A DNA stretch of 64,000 bases from Cristatella mucedo (GCA_009760855.2 WPIO01000033.1:2811501-2875500), one strand, 5' to 3'; counted from the stretch's first letter, positions 1 to 13,570 are shown. Program-made: numbers and translations. Notes: generated by a model from the sequence alone, not told the origin.

Positions 1-1167
1 AGAGGAAGGAGCAGATGGTACGAGCATGGCCATGAAACCTATAGATAAGCTTCTGCCATTAATCTAGTGTGGTTGTGTCCTGCGTTTTCCTACCATCAAC
101 ACCATAGCCCCCAGTTCAGCATACAGCCCTGGTGAGGTGCATTCGTGTACACTGTCTGTGCATGAATTGAGCTTGATTGCTAGCTAAGAAGTCAGCATTT
201 GGATCTTTGGGCTACTATAGTAGTTCAGAACCCCTTAGCACGATATGCATGCAGATGTCATAGTCCTCACTTTGTGTTGGTGGCTTGCCTGGTCATTTGA
301 TGCTAGGGTGAGGAAACAGGAGCAACTTTACCTCAAATATGTTGAAACCTAAAATTTTGGGGATAATTAAAACAAAAATAGGAATATAGTATTGCGAAGA
401 CACTGAGCTCGTTTATAAAATAGCTATTTTGCCCTTCAGTTATGATAGATGAACTATTAATCCATACTTTTACAGTGTTAACTCACCTTGATACTTAAGT
501 AAAGCAATCTTATCAATCAAAGACATTTTGGTTAGTCTTGTAAAGTCGGGAATTTCATTTAACGCAAGTAAACTTTTGGTAATACCCAAAAAAGCTCCCG
601 ACAACTGAGCTTGTTCGTCTTACCCTTAAGTCTGTACGACTAAAAGCATTACCGTTTCTATTTTGATTGATGCTTGGATCGACAAACCACTGAAAATCCT
701 TTTGCTACTAAGGAACAACTCAAATCTGCTGCTGTAGTTTTGACTTTAGGCCTGGAACTATTAAAGCGAGGCTGAGTGTTTTATTTGGGAGGCCTGAACC
801 TAGACTGCCGGCTTAATAATAGCAAGGGCCAAAAAAGTATGTCTAGCAGCTTGCCTTTTCTGGATTGCCAGGAGTGCTTCAGAAGGTGAATATGACCCTT
901 GGTCTAAATTCATCGGCAGTGGTGTTTAGTCGGTGCCATTGCAAAAAGAGAGCTTTGTGAAAGGCACAGTGGGCCAGTGCATGCTGGCCATGTTTGTTAG
1001 TGTCCAACGATATGCTCGGCTGCATTTGTTTTTTCGTGTCGAAAAGGTATCCTCGATCAAAGAAGCTGCCATGTCCTGACATTGGAAGCTTTTCATCCAC
1101 TTGTCCTGTGCACTTGGAAGCAACCAGCTGTGCTGTGCTTTTTGACACTTCGTCTCCTTGCCTCCTT

Positions 1168-1262
1168 TCTGGCATATGTAAAGTGCTTAGATAGATATTT
1201 AGCTCTCTTAGGGTGCAATACAAATGTCTTAGAACTATACTAATTATTGTTATTTTTTTGTC
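1168..1262 (+). repeat. LINE-1a/SINE-A type 3' tail
   Basis: The stretch reads as the shared tail: a GTAAAGTGCTTAGATAGA-like block, a complementary CTCTTAGGGTGCAATACAAATG-like block, then an A/T-rich end. The same tail follows intact LINE and SINE copies elsewhere in the window. No head is recognisable upstream, so this is a 5'-truncated copy. Confidence 0.6.
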
Positions 1263-1486
1263 TAAACTTCATTGACGCAGTGTCCATCATCTTAAGCTGT
1301 CTTAATTTCCCTCTAGGGCAATCTTGCGATATAGATTGACATCGTCAGGTATAGCTGTGCATGCATGAATACTTGTGTCTGCAAGTGTTGTATGCACGTG
1401 TGGTTGGATGCATATATTTGTTCGTCTGTGTTTGTATGTATATGTTCCGTGAGTGTGTGCGAATGTGTGTTTCTACAGTGTTTTTG

Positions 1487-1548
<62 letters not shown>

Positions 1549-1575
1549 TGTGTGTGTATGTGTGTGTCTGTGTGC
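1487..1575. repeat. GT dinucleotide microsatellite
   Basis: About 60 bp of nearly pure TG repeats followed by interrupted TG. The cysteine/valine-rich open frames here are artefacts of the repeat. Confidence 0.95.
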
Positions 1576-1865
1576 AGATTCACTTATAGCAAAGAGGTTT
1601 CATACATACCTCTGTTCCTGTCCGAGCTCTTACTATCGCCTGCCTGACATAAAATCATAAGTTTGTGTTGCTTGAGATTAAAGGAATGTCTGGCATAGTG
1701 ATCAGGGTCACGGCTGTGGATCAGATGTCTCGAGCTGGATCCCAAATGAATGCAATGCAGAACTGCATCAAATTGTGATTTAAAGATGCACGGGCATGAA
1801 TTTACCTCATTCCATACTGAGCTGGTGGGATAAGTTGGCTAGGTCAATGTCAGATAAGCTTATAT

Positions 1866-1990
1866 TATAATAGGCTGCTTGTATAGGAGCCTAAGAGAAC
1901 TTGATCTCTAAATCTCTATTCGGGCGCTTTGCAACTTGCTGCAAGAGAATCGATACCCGAGGCTTAGTCACGTGCCTCGTGTCAAGTAAA
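1866..1990 (-). repeat. Reverse-strand SINE-A/LINE-1a tail
   Basis: On the minus strand this reads as GCGCCC...AGAGAT..AAGTTCTCTTAGG..CTATACAAG, the shared tail of the window. The flanking part (to about 1990) may be a decayed tRNA-like head, because an ATCGATACCCGAGG block sits where box B would be, but the match is weak. Confidence 0.5.
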
Positions 1991-2214
1991 AAAAAAAAGC
2001 ACACAAGTATCATATTTAGGCCAGCATGCTCAAGCAAACATAGAGGTGCTCAGCTCTTCGGATTAGTTAGACCTATGCCTAGGAGCATGCAGTGACTCCT
2101 GCTCAGGTATGCACGAAAATAACACTGGAACCAAAGCCGAAAAGTTCACTGAGGTGAAGAGAGAGAGAGATGTATGGAGTTGATGCATCTTGAGTCGAAA
2201 CTGAAGAGCTGAAG

Positions 2215-2480
2215 AGTTATTGCTAGTAGTAGCCGTAGCCGGAAGCGAGTTCCAGACTTAGGTTCGTACGAGCTGAAGGCTTGATCACCGGGAGATTTCA
2301 ATTTAGTGCTGGTGGGGACAGTGATGTGACTAAATGCTGAGGAGCAGGTGGCCCAAGAACATACTGGGGGAAGTACGAAGGTCGGATTGGTGGGATCTTG
2401 CAAGCAAGTGAAGTGGCTTGTAAGCCAGAGTGAAAATCTTGAAATCGACTCGATGCTTGATATGGCACTATGAAGCTCAG
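2215..2480 (-). repeat. Decayed LINE-1a reverse-transcriptase C-terminus
   Basis: The minus-strand frame contains a block resembling the conserved end of the reverse-transcriptase region of the other copies ([17 protein letters not shown] in intact form; here TKLKSPGDQAFSSYEPKS). The frame is open but drifts from the consensus on both sides. It is a dead, truncated fragment. Confidence 0.65.
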
Positions 2481-3052
2481 CCGGGAGTAGTGTATTGTGG
2501 TAGCTATGCCGTTGATGTGTATCGTCATCAGATGTGTAGCCAGGATTAAGCCGAGAAGGCATGATCTTGGCAATCAATCGTTGACAGTCTGAAAGGCATC
2601 CAGTTAGCAGCCGGGCATGCCCTTCGGGTCGGCTCAGGTGGACAATGACCCACGATGGACCATGGCTCCTTAGCCAATAGCGAGTGATTTCCAGTCTCGC
2701 ATGCGACAGCAAGCGATCGTAGGTAGCTCCAGCACCGACTCAGCTGCATGTTCGACGTCTGGCGACCGGCAGCAAGTCGTGCACTGGCCACCGGTTAGGC
2801 TGTAGCGTGCTTGGCAATCTGGCACGTCTGTCAGAGGCCGGGAGCAGGTTTTAAGCTTTGCCGAGGGTGAGCAAATCGAGCAAGGACATGACAAACCTCA
2901 CCTCCCCGTGGCCTTGCAGTGTATTTGTAGCAGTGGTGGGTGGTTCGAGGCTCGAATGCTGTGTGTGGCTGCACTTCTCGCCATCACAGGCAGCTAGTGT
3001 TGATTGTACCGTGCACCACGGTCCGTAGTAACAGATAACTTTTCTTTTTTAG

Positions 3053-6000
3053 GCAGACTCGGTGAAGTACTTTTTTGACAACATGGACAGGCTAATGAGT
3101 GAGGTAAGGAGCCAATAGCTGGCTTGCTTTTTTTGCCTGCTTGTGAAGTGCTGGGGCGAGGGCTTGAACCTTGGCTGGTGCCAGTGCAGCAGCCTGTTGC
3201 CGTCTGCCACTTCAGGAGGTTCCTAATGCTCGGCCTAATGCTAGTGCACTTGCAAGCCAGCTTGAGCTGGATAGGAGTTTGCGGGAATTCTGGACCTGCT
3301 AATCAGCCACCTGCCATGTGCTGCCCCCCTTGGCGCCAGAGTGAGCTTCAATTACGGCGGCCAACTGCTCTTTTTTCTGGCCAACCATTGCACAGCAGTG
3401 GAACTAGCAGTTCCCGATTGTATGTCGCCCTGCTTCTGCTTTATATTTGGTCCTGCTACTCCATGGGGAAGGACATTTCTTGTCAGCTGCCGGCCATCTG
3501 GTCACTATTCTGGTGGCCAGCTGCGCTTTGCCCTGCCAGCACTCGCTGTGAGGCTGCACTGTGAGGCTGATCTTCTGAAGGCTACTGCTACCGGCATCCT
3601 TCTCGATGCATTAGCAGCTTGTCGTTTATTGAGAGCATTACTTACTTGATTCGGCTTGCTATATTTCTCGTAACCTGCTCGTAGAAGCTAGTAGTTTGCT
3701 GGTTGTGGCTTAGGGCAGTGAAAAGGGTATCAGAAATTGCGAATCTTACTTGAGATATTTCCGGCAAGTCTATGCGAATAAACTCTGTATTTCTAGCAGA
3801 TGCATGATGATCATATGGGAATTATGTAAGTGTTAAAATTTTGTTTTGCTAGCGACAAGCTGGGTACATCGAGTTTTTATCTTGTCGTCTGGTTTCTGGC
3901 CGTCGTCAGGGTAGAGACCCTGCTGGTGGCTAGAATGTATGTGGGGAGGGGTCTTTCATTGTGAATGCTTTCCAAAGTGCCTCGTGAGAGCTGCGATGTT
4001 GTGCTCCAAAAGTTAGGCCAAGGTCGTGGAGCTAGGGAGCCCTCGACTCCCTTTCGCTGCAGCCCTTTCCCTCGACAAAAGAAAGCTGTCTCCTTGGTCT
4101 TGGGGGAGTTGAACCTGGGCCTTGGAGGCATCTGAATAGCTACCCAACTCAACATCAAAGCATGCTAGATGCGAATGGCTGGCCGAGGTTCAAGCGTCCG
4201 AGGCAGCTCGGATGTCAGAATGTGCCGATGGGTCGCTGGGCAGCGAGGCTTCAGCGCCTGCAGCCTTCGCCTTGTCGGGCCGCATGGGCTTGCCTGACAA
4301 GCGCTCAGGAGCTGCTGCTGGGCAAGACATACTGCACCCACACGAAAACGTCCGCTTGCATTGCCTCTCGTTTGTCCAGTCATCGACCTGCCTTCTAACT
4401 TGGCAGTATTAATCGAGAACCCGCGATGTCGTTCAAGGTTTTTGTCGGCATAGCTTGATAATTCTGTGACTGATATCCGTAGCAAACCTCCGCTTTTTTA
4501 TATCTAATCTTGTGAGCAAACTTCCCGGTCTCTTAAATGCTTTCATAGAGGGAACCTCTGGGGGAAATGTTGACCCCGCAAATACTTAAAATAAGCACTG
4601 AGAAGTTCCATAATGAGAAGTTCCATAATGCGATGTCTACAAGCCAGCGATGGATGTGCCTTTCTAAGCTTTAGCTCCAGATGGATCAAATCGCTAGCGA
4701 TGCTGCCAGTTTGGAGCTGTTGATGTCAAAACACACTGCACGGATGCCGCTGGCAGGTCGCAGTCTTCAATGGCCCCGGAAGCAGCTGCAGCCTGATTTT
4801 TCCCAGTTCTACGTGGGAGCTTTGAAATAGTGAGTAGCTGAGAAATTTCCCGAAAAGACCAGCCTAATCTGAGAGGTATAATAATAATATAATAATAATA
4901 ATAATTTCAGCATAATAATTTTCTAGTCATATCGGCCTACTATTAATTGCAATCCCAATAATAATAATAATAATCTACCTTTTTAATTCTTCATGTACAC
5001 GAGAATGCTTGTGTGCCTATCTCCTACCCCCCTGCCCCCCCCCCTTGCAAGTAAAGGTCACTGCTGATTCGCTCGCTAGCCGGTGCTGACCAGTAGGTGG
5101 GGAGAGCCCGAACAATAAGAATGGCTAGATGCAGCTTCATAAATACTTTAAAATTAAATTTCATTGGAACTTTGTATCATTGGGTCAGTTCTTTTAAAAA
5201 TAAAATTATTATAAACTATTCTTAATATTCTTTTATTTTTCCTTCTTTTAAGTTTCGGCCAAATTAAGGCAATATTGCCATTAGTGGGGCTGATTCACCA
5301 GCTAGGTCAGCGGACACATGGGCTTATCTTTCAGACCAAAGCTTGACTTTCCTGTGATTCTTCAGGGTTATAGGCTAGTAATATAATAAAACATTTGTAT
5401 AGAATCCAAGGGAACCATATCTTACTTGAGCACTTACATATGCTGAAATCTGGTATGTCAGTTGATTAGTCACAAATTGCTCAGTTTCAGAACACTTACA
5501 TAAATAGGAAAATTCACTTGCACAGAGGCTGTTAGGAGCAGTTAGAATTTTAGCTTCTTTTTTAATGTCGTGAAATCAGGATCTTTTTGAACATCGTCAA
5601 ATTAGGAGATGATGTGACGTCCGTCAGTAGCGAGTTTAGACTTTGGAACTGTAGTAACTGAAGCTGCTGGATGGCCGTTGACGTCTACTCTCTGAAATAT
5701 CCCACTGAGATAGGATCGAAACCATTATAATGCAGTGCAAATGCTACGTAGACGAGATGACGGGTGCTCAAGAAGGATTTGGTGATCAATAGCACATTAC
5801 ATAAGCATTACATTACCTGCATGCACCTACAGAAGTGACTAAGTGGCTAGGAAGGAGTGGCTCCACGATGATTCATACTCACTTTGTGTGTATTGGTTGT
5901 GAAATAAATAGCTGCCGCTCTTATACTTTGCTTTAAGGCTTCCAAGTGGTTTGTGATTGGCTTTAGATCAGGAATCTGCTTTTCGACGGCCGTATGGTCA

Positions 6001-7694
6001 ATGGAGGATACCTTTTATTGGGACCATTGCCGAAGAATTCTATTACCGACAGTTCGGTTTGCTTAGGACCCTTAGCCTGTTGCCATATATAATCTAGCCC
6101 TCTCAGGGCCATCGCCTTTGGAATACCGGTATTTTTAAATTCCTAAGTATTTATGCTGATTAATAATGCTTTCTGTGCGATAGAGCATTCTGGTACTTGC
6201 TGCTGTGCAACAGCCCCATAACACCACTCCTCTGCAGCCAAGCTTTACGGTCTCCTGTAGGCAGTCAGCGTGGCTTGTGGCTTGCTTCATTAATGCCCCG
6301 TACACAGATGCTGTCCTACCAGTATTTAAAGCGATGAACTTCCTACATATCAGTCCACACAACTCTTTTCTCAAGTTAGCCAATTTCCAGTGGACCCGCT
6401 GCTTAGCTCATTGCTTAATTTTTCTTTTTAGAAAGCAAATGTCTACGATCCCACTTACTCTACTTACTACTTACTTACCCACTTACACTTACTACTAACC
6501 AGACCATCAGACGAATTTGGTCGAGATGGCCCAGGGGTCAAGATGCTCGCCTTTGATGACCGAGATTGTAGGCTTGAGCCCTGTGGCAAATGTAAAGCGC
6601 CTCAATAGAGATTATATTCTCTCAGGGCACTATAAAATGAATTTCATTTATTTATATTTATATCGGCCGACTGAAAAATTAAAATTCGAGAAAAACCAAT
6701 GCTAATTTGAACAGCCCTATCTCAATAGTCTATCTCAGAAGAATCTAGTCTTACAGTTGTATAACATGTTCTTCGGTATGAGCAGCTCACTGCTTGTGGA
6801 CTTCCCGACTGCTTCGCAGAGTCTTAGTAGCTCCGTCACGGAAGACAACGCTGTGCCATCTTGCCGTTTGACGGAAGTTCACCATCTTGCCACATGTAGC
6901 AAGTTCGCCATCTTGCTGGTGACAGACTTTCTCGCTTTAATTAGTAGAGATCAAACACTGTGCCTCTGTAATTCAGATCCTCTCCAAATGATATGTTTTA
7001 CCCAGCTAATACTGTCTATATTCAAAGAATGTTTATGGAGTCATTGCAAGCAGTAATGCTTGCTTTTTGAGTGTATCCTTTTGAATATGTGAACTTTGTT
7101 GATGTATATATTTTGCAGAGATACGTTCCATCAAAAGATGACATCCTCCAAGCTAGAAAAGCAACCAAGGGTATTACTGAATACAACGTTGAGATCAGAG
7201 GCGTACCTTTCAAATTTGTCGATATCGGTGGCCAGCGGTCGCAGCGACAGAAGTGGTTCCAATGCTTTGACTGCGTTACATCAATCTTGTATCTGGTTGC
7301 ATGTAATGAGTTTGACCAGGTGCTTTTGGAAGATAGAAAGACTAATCGTCTCACGGAGTCCCTGAACATATTTGCGACTATTGTCCAAAACAAAGCATTT
7401 TCAAATGTTTCAATCATACTCTTTCTGAACAAAACCGACCTGCTAATGGAAAAAGTCATGGTTGCAGATATCGGCGAGTATTTTCCCGGCTTTCCGGGCG
7501 ACCCACGTAGCCTCTCTGACGTCCAGAAGTTTATTTATTTATTATTCAAGGAGAGATTCGATTGCTCTCCATGTCAGAGGCAACTGTTTCATCATTTTAC
7601 GACAGCTATCGATACAGAGAACATTAAGCTTGTGTTTGAAGCAGTCAAAGAGACCATATTGCAAGACAACGTTCGTTCTTTGATGATGCAGTAA
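3053..7694 (+). CDS. GNA12/13-like: G protein alpha subunit, G12/13 class (last two coding exons)
   Basis: Heterotrimeric G-protein alpha subunit of the class that couples receptors to RhoGEFs at the plasma membrane. Two exons are seen. Exon 3053-3103 is a 17-codon exon ([17 protein letters not shown]) with acceptor TTTTTTAG and donor GTAAGG. Exon 7119-7694 has acceptor TTTTGCAG and ends at TAA. Both are in phase 0. The terminal exon carries switch I (ARKATKG, with the arginine finger and the Mg-binding Thr), the G3 motif [17 protein letters not shown], the G4 motif FLNKTDLL and the G5 region FTTAIDTEN. The [12 protein letters not shown] form, the EDRRTNR-like segment (EDRKTNR) and a C-terminus ending in LMMQ point to G12/13 rather than Gi, Gq or Gs. 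No cysteine lies near the C-terminus, so it lacks the usual pertussis-toxin site. The first half of the protein (P-loop, helical domain) is not in view. About 208 residues are visible. The 4-kb intron holds a SINE-A copy. Confidence 0.93.
4878..4975. repeat. ATA/ATT trinucleotide repeats
   Basis: Two blocks of imperfect AAT repeats separated by about 40 bp of AT-rich sequence. Such runs are common at the 3' ends of LINE/SINE copies here, so they may be remnants of retrotransposon tails. Confidence 0.7.
6512..6665 (+). mobile_element. SINE-A copy (tRNA-like head, LINE-type tail)
   Basis: The head reads TTTGGTCGAGATGGCCCAGG, then a GGCTTGAGCCC block in the box-B position. The tail is GTAAAGCGCCTCAATAGAGA followed by TTCTCTCAGGGCACTATA and an ATTT-rich end. 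Head and tail are arranged as in the copies at 44636 and 63282 and, on the other strand, 28092. Confidence 0.8.
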
Positions 7695-8696
7695 CTGCTG
7701 TAGGGCAGTAGAGGCTGCTGCTGCAAGCTATACCAGCCGCCGTAGTGGTTGTACTAGTAGTTGCACTGGTTAGTCGGTCTTGAGACATCAGCTCTTACTT
7801 CTGCTCATGATTTTGATCAGCCAGCAGAAATTCATTATCTGCCAAAATCCGACATAAGATATGGAGATATCAGAACCTGATTCGCTTGATTTCTTCGCAC
7901 GATCGGCATAGGATGGTGAGCTTGCATGTCATATCAGAGACATTTATTTACACTTGTTCAGCAGCCATTTTGACTATTGCTCGCCACACTTGTGCTTGCC
8001 AGACTCCCTGGTAGAAAATTGTGTGCTCGTTAATGTTGTTTTGTTTGACTGCACCTATGGTATTGCGTGCATTTTAAGCATGCTTTTTATAAACATTCTC
8101 ACACTCGAGGTTGCTGCCTCGAGGCAGTCGAAGGCAGCAGGTTACTTTAGCCCTGCTCTGACCTTGCCGTCCTCCATGCAATCTATTTGTAACTTTGCAC
8201 AGACATGCCTTTTTGAATTCGATATATTTTCTGCTACTTCGCTAGGTTTGCCGCTTTCGTGAGAAAACGACTACCTGAAGCAGTCATAAGTTTGGCTGCA
8301 GCTTCAGTAATGTTTTGTACAGTATTTTTACTCATTTTTATTGCAATTAGTGGGATTTCCTAATGTTACCGTCCCCATATTAACCATGTGACAGCTGACT
8401 TTCATGATGATGTACTTGCCTATTATTACAGCCCCTACAGCATTGGCCATGTGCAGGTTTTATCATTTGTTCAAAAAATAGTATTAGTGCCTGAAAATAT
8501 ACTCTTCGGAAACCATCGACTTTTTACTGCTTTACCTGCTTCATTATCCCTTGGTTTACAGTGCATCGACTAGCAATACGGTTATAGTAATGCCCTTGCC
8601 TAGATCAACAGGTTTCGCGTTGGTCCTACTGCTGGGCAAAGTTACCGATAGGCTTGAGTTAAGCGGTTTACTCTCCCTTGGCTGTGCATGCTTGCT

Positions 8697-8970
8697 TGTC
8701 TTACGCAACGACAACTACTCATCTGCTGCCGACTATTGCGCATCCTTTTCAGCGGTCCTGAGCTGCTACTTATATTGTACTCACTACTTCAACTGCTCTC
8801 TTGACTCTGCTATGCTTCCCATCTTCTCTTTGTTTCGTGAGACGAAGTCTGTTGGCTATCGAATGCGTACCGAAAGCCGCTTAGGCTGTGAGTGCGCTAT
8901 ACAAAACTCTCCTGCGTAACACCCACATAGTCTTTATGGCTTTCTAGAGCTACAGAGATACATTACATTA
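8697..8970 (+). repeat. LINE-2a 3' end (3' UTR only)
   Basis: Closely matches 17805-18085: both contain TCCTTTTCAGCGGTCCTGAG, GTGAGACGAAGTCTGTT and GCGCTATACAAAACTCTCCT, and both end in ATTAC/ACATT pentamer repeats. Only the region after the reverse transcriptase is present, as expected from 5' truncation. Confidence 0.85.
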
Positions 8971-10622
8971 CATTGCTGCAGCTTGCACGTTAAATTTATG
9001 AACATTGTTGGCAGAACTATCATGCCTTGGCAATCCCATTGCCGAGCCACATTGTTGCCATCTGATCTGCTTCCTAGATAGAAGACAAGCCATCATCTGC
9101 ATGTGCTGCAATTGCTTGTGTCATACGTTCACTTCGAGGAGACTTCCCTGGTAGCATGTATTCTCGCTGCTGAGCAGGCTGCTCTGTGCAAGCCAACAGA
9201 CACGCGTAGATTATAGTTGCATAACGTATTGAAAGAGCTGCTGTTTCACTACATTAAGATTAGCAGTGCTCTGCAGCATTTAACTGCTCTAAGCTTCACA
9301 TTATTTGACATAAGCTCTACGATGTCAGCTTTTGCATGCTTGCCTAAGCATGATATCTTGCTACTCAGTAACTATTATTTATTGCTTCTCCTACAGCAAG
9401 TTGTAGATCCTACGTAAAAAGACTAGGTTCGCTTAGGAGGCAGGTGGTGCTCAAGTGGTGCAAAAGCAGTGAAGGCACTACCACATTACGAAAACTGCAC
9501 ACCAAGGTTGTGTGCAGGTCACCATGTTGTTCAGACACTAGTTAGGCTTCAACGAGTTCCTGCAACCCAGTAGGTCCAGCCGCTCGGATGTGCTTTTGTT
9601 CTTACCACATCCATTCGTGGCAGTGGCATTCAAGTCTTTACGGGTGCAACAAAGCTCACTTGTTACAAGCTACCTTTTGAGGATTTTAGCCCACGTTCAA
9701 GAAAAGATTTAAGATCGAATGACTCAGCAGCCATATTTATGTAATAGCAGGGGAGACTTGGCAACTTCTACCCTGCTGGCATCAGACAATAAAGGATTGC
9801 TTGTTGCAAGATTGCTGAATAATCTGCATTTGAGGTACTGAGCACTGCCGCTGTCGATGCACTCTTGCCCCTAAGACCCTGCTCGAAGTCCTCGGCTACT
9901 GTCGGCAGCAGATATATGAGATAGCCCGGTTGGGACGTACCACGGAAACTTGGCCGACTGCCCTGGGTCCCGCATAGCAATATGGCAGGTAGCAAAAAGA
10001 GAACAGCAGTCGGCCGGCGTGAGAATGATGTCGGTTTGCAGTGATTAAACTGTTAAGTTTCAAGCCAAGCTTAACCCTTATTATTTAGGTGAACGCACTA
10101 ATTGCAATGCTTGGCTGCGAGTTGTGTTACGGTCGTGTCGCAGCACTCACTTCCCTCGGAATCTTTCGAGCGCTCACGGCCTAGATGCAGTGCATTTTCC
10201 TTGCCGGCTTAGATGTAAACCATTGACGTTTTGGCCAATCTGAGAGGAGATTTTTGAACTTATCCTGTGAACGACATCAGGCTGTACACCGTACAACTTG
10301 ACCAAGCCATCTGCCCTCAAACAGTATCTGATTTCAAGTGTGCAGGTGCGACATGGCTTTGTAAGGCTGTTGGTTGGTAACAGTGACAACCGTAATTTCA
10401 GTGGTCACTCGTTTTACTCGCCAGGCCAGCGGTGAGTGCAAGTAACGTCCCATTAGCTACTGACCCAAGCAGCAAGCAGAGTGGGTCGTTTGCCAGCAAC
10501 TAGAGGGTTATGGGGTCGTGACATATGATCATGCGACACATGATCATGCGGTCGGGGTCGGAAGTAGCTGACCCGGACTGTAGCAGTAAGCCTCCCGGCT
10601 AGTGGGGCCGAGCTCGGCTGAT

Positions 10623-10680
10623 CACCAAGCTCTGCAGGCAAGTTGGCATGGTACCAAGCTCTGCAGGCAAGTTGGCATGG
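10623..10680 (+). repeat. Two-copy 29-bp tandem repeat
   Basis: The unit beginning ACCAAGCTCTGCAGGCAAGT occurs twice back to back, differing at the last base only. It lies in non-coding sequence. Confidence 0.95.
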
Positions 10681-12258
10681 CCAGCGGCTGCACAGCTTCT
10701 TGTTATAGAAGTCTTCAGCACTGGTTTGGGGTACATTGAACAGACGGCTTGCCGTGCAACGTTTGGTATTGGATATCTGCCAGCTTTCTATAATGTACCC
10801 AAAGTATAAAATAAGAAAGCCTATGGAAACCTGGCTACGGCCCACATCTTCACGATTTTTAAAGTGTGACCAGCAAGCAGTGCAGTTTGCTAGCATTCAA
10901 AAACTTGCCCTGCTGTTTTGAGAATGTGGTACATCTGTTATCGTATTTCAGCCCCAATATCTTAACAGGTGCTGATCAGGATCAGGGCTGGCAAAGTAAG
11001 GAAGTTCCTGCTGATGTCTACACACTCACCTGCAACAGGAGGCTCTTGTTCAACTAAGACGTCTAGGGTGATTTTATATTTGATGAGATCAAAGAATGCC
11101 TCAACACATTCATTGCCTTAATCCCGATATCCCTCTCAAGGACGAGAGTGGGTAGATGGAATTACTCCACTTCTATACTATTCCATACTGGACCACTGGC
11201 TTACCTCCATCGCGATCTGCTATCCCTCAGAAAATCGTTTGCCAATCTGCTGAAAGAGCTACAGTAGCTTGGAAAAAAGAACCAGTAAAGTCCCACGAGA
11301 TAAAAGGGTTCTTATGCAATGCAATCTAATGCATCTCCAACCGTAACTCCACAAAGCTCCACAAGGACTAAGTGAGTGTTATGCAGGCGAGTTTTCGAGA
11401 GAGCTCTCAAAGCCTAAGCGGCTTTCGGTTCGTCGCACGCTAAGTGAAAGAGACGACTGTGCAACAAACTATGACAGCTGCTAAACAATCCTGAGACAGA
11501 CTGCTTCACGCACCCGAACAATTGTGGCCGGGGTTGTGCAACCGGTATCCTCTGCTGTACCAAGAACAAGTCATGCACAGATTAGAGATGTTGGCCAGGC
11601 ATCACACACACACGAGCTTAAACGGGTGGGCACGGCTTCACGGGACATGCATTCACCGTGCAAGAATGCTAAGCTTGAGGCTTCTCATTAGATAGCGGAC
11701 TGAGCTACATCTGACATCCATGTAGCTTGCCGTGTGTTGAAAACACTCTGCCTGCCTAAGAAGCAAGCCCTGGTCAGAGTAACCTAGCACGTGAAAGCGG
11801 CACACAAACTTGCTCGCTCTCGTGCTCTTCAGACAGGGACAACGGTTTTCACTCAGAGGCACGAGTCTGAGGAGGAGGCTCAGTGCCCTGACAAAAGCGG
11901 TTTCGCGGCGATGCAAGCCATGCGCGCCGTCGCCGCCCGCCCCCTGTCGAGCGAGCCCAGCGTTGCCGTGCAGGCATCTTTTGCCGCGGCCCTCTCTGGT
12001 CTCACTGAACGAGTGCTGAGGCCTTTGACAGCCATTCAAAATTAACGAGCAAGGAAATAAACTGAGGGAAACGACCAGCCGGCAGCCCGGATCTCGGCCA
12101 TGGCTTCACGAGCTTCACGGCCAGCGTGAGCACTCGAGGGGCTCTAACTCGGCCGCCGACGCCCGACGGCTTCCACAGGAGCTCTCTAATGAGACGGCTC
12201 GCGCGCTAGCTCAGCAATGCCGCACTGCCCGCCCACAGCCACCCAGTCGTCGGGACGA

Positions 12259-13533
12259 CTAGGCTCCGAATCGCTCCGGTGACAGAGCGTCGATGTCGGT
12301 CACTTCCACTTTGCCCCTGACGATGAGCTCGGCCAGGGCAAGGCCGGTGGCCGGCGCGTTCAGTATGCCCCAGCAGCCGTGTCCCGACGCGATGTAGGTG
12401 CCTCGTTTGCCCGGCACGCGCCCGATCAGTGGCAGACCGTCGGGGCTGAGTGGCAAGTAGCAGGCCTGCTCGCGCACGACCGAGGCATCCCGAAGCGCCG
12501 ACGACAGGCTGCCGGCCACGCGAGCGATCGCGGCACACGAGGCCACGCTCGGCTGTACGCTCTGCGGGTCGCCGGGCAGCGGCTCGCCGTCGGTCATGCC
12601 GCAGACATACACCTCGCCGTCGGGCCTCGGATACACCTCTGGGTCGCTGGCCGCGCCTGCAGCGAGTTCAAGTGGGAGCCGGGTAGGGGCGATCGACGGC
12701 CTGAGTCGGCAGTGCCTAGCCTCACGTCAGCAAATGAGGAAGGGAGCGAAGCAAACGAAATAGGAGCAGAGGAGGAGGAGGAGGCCCTCGGGCAGCGGCA
12801 GGGAGACCGACAGCTGAGGTGCCATCAGCAAAGCGCCTACCGTGAGCGTCGACATAGTCGACGAAGAGAGCGTGGGGCGAAACGGGCCGGCTGGGGCTCA
12901 GCACAATGCTGTGCGCACGCTGGCCCTTCACTGCCGGTATGGTGCCGTCGAACCATAGAGCGGCCTCGCCAGACCATGGCCCCATGGCGATGACGACGGC
13001 GTCGCACTCGAAGACGGCGCCTCGCTGCTGCAGGCGCACGCCGACCACCTGGCTGCCATCGGCGCCGGCGAAAGCGAGGCCGTCCACACGATCGATGACG
13101 AGTTCGGCGCCTAGCTTCAGCGCTCCGGCCAGAAAAGCCTTGGTAAGCTTCGCAGGGTTAACCTACGGATCCACAAGAACACGTGTGAGTAAGCTGCCAT
13201 TAGCCTCAGCGGGCAAAAAATACTTGATTGCTTGCCAGCAGGGGCAGGGGGATGAGAATGCAAGTAGCCATGCTCTTTGCTTGGTCTAAAGTGAGTAGCT
13301 GATGAGTTTGCCACTCTGCAAATCCAGGTGAAGAGAAAAATACGGTGTATTCTGCCCTTCGAAACGGTACTAGTTAGTGCTGCTAAATGTTCACACTGCC
13401 GTCTTTAATGCTCCGATACAAATGCCGATGGCTGACACGGCCAGCATCCACACAGCAAGCATTCGGGCAATCGCAAGCACGTAATGCTAGCCATTGTCAT
13501 GCACTTTCACCTATACAGAACATCAACGTGTGC

Positions 13534-13570
<37 letters not shown>

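Larger units (their letters stand above)
1..3052. other. Non-coding stretch upstream of the visible G-alpha exons
   Basis: No exon could be supported here. It is probably intron of the G-alpha gene, whose earlier exons (P-loop and helical domain) must lie before the window or were missed. It holds a SINE/LINE tail near 1168, a GT microsatellite, a reverse-strand tail near 1870 and a decayed LINE reverse-transcriptase fragment at 2215-2480. Confidence 0.5.
3104..7118 (+). other. Large intron of the G-alpha gene
   Basis: About 4 kb between the two supported exons. It contains AT-rich trinucleotide runs near 4878-4975, a duplicated 15-mer (GAGAAGTTCCATAAT) near 4600-4630 and a SINE-A copy at 6512-6665. 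No further exon of the gene was recognised, and none is needed because the reading phase closes directly. Confidence 0.7.
7695..12258. other. Intergenic stretch between the G-alpha and oxidoreductase genes
   Basis: The first part is presumably the 3' UTR of the G-alpha gene. A LINE-2a 3' end lies at 8697-8970 and a 29-bp tandem duplication at 10623-10680. The part from about 11800 to 12258 is GC-rich and is probably 3' flank of the oxidoreductase gene. Open frames here show no recognisable protein. Confidence 0.6.

Noticed and set aside
1361-1660. Cysteine/valine-rich open frames over the GT repeat
   Set aside because: All residues come from TG dinucleotides read in frame; the same happens at 13387-13773, 15082-15291 and 57434-58257.
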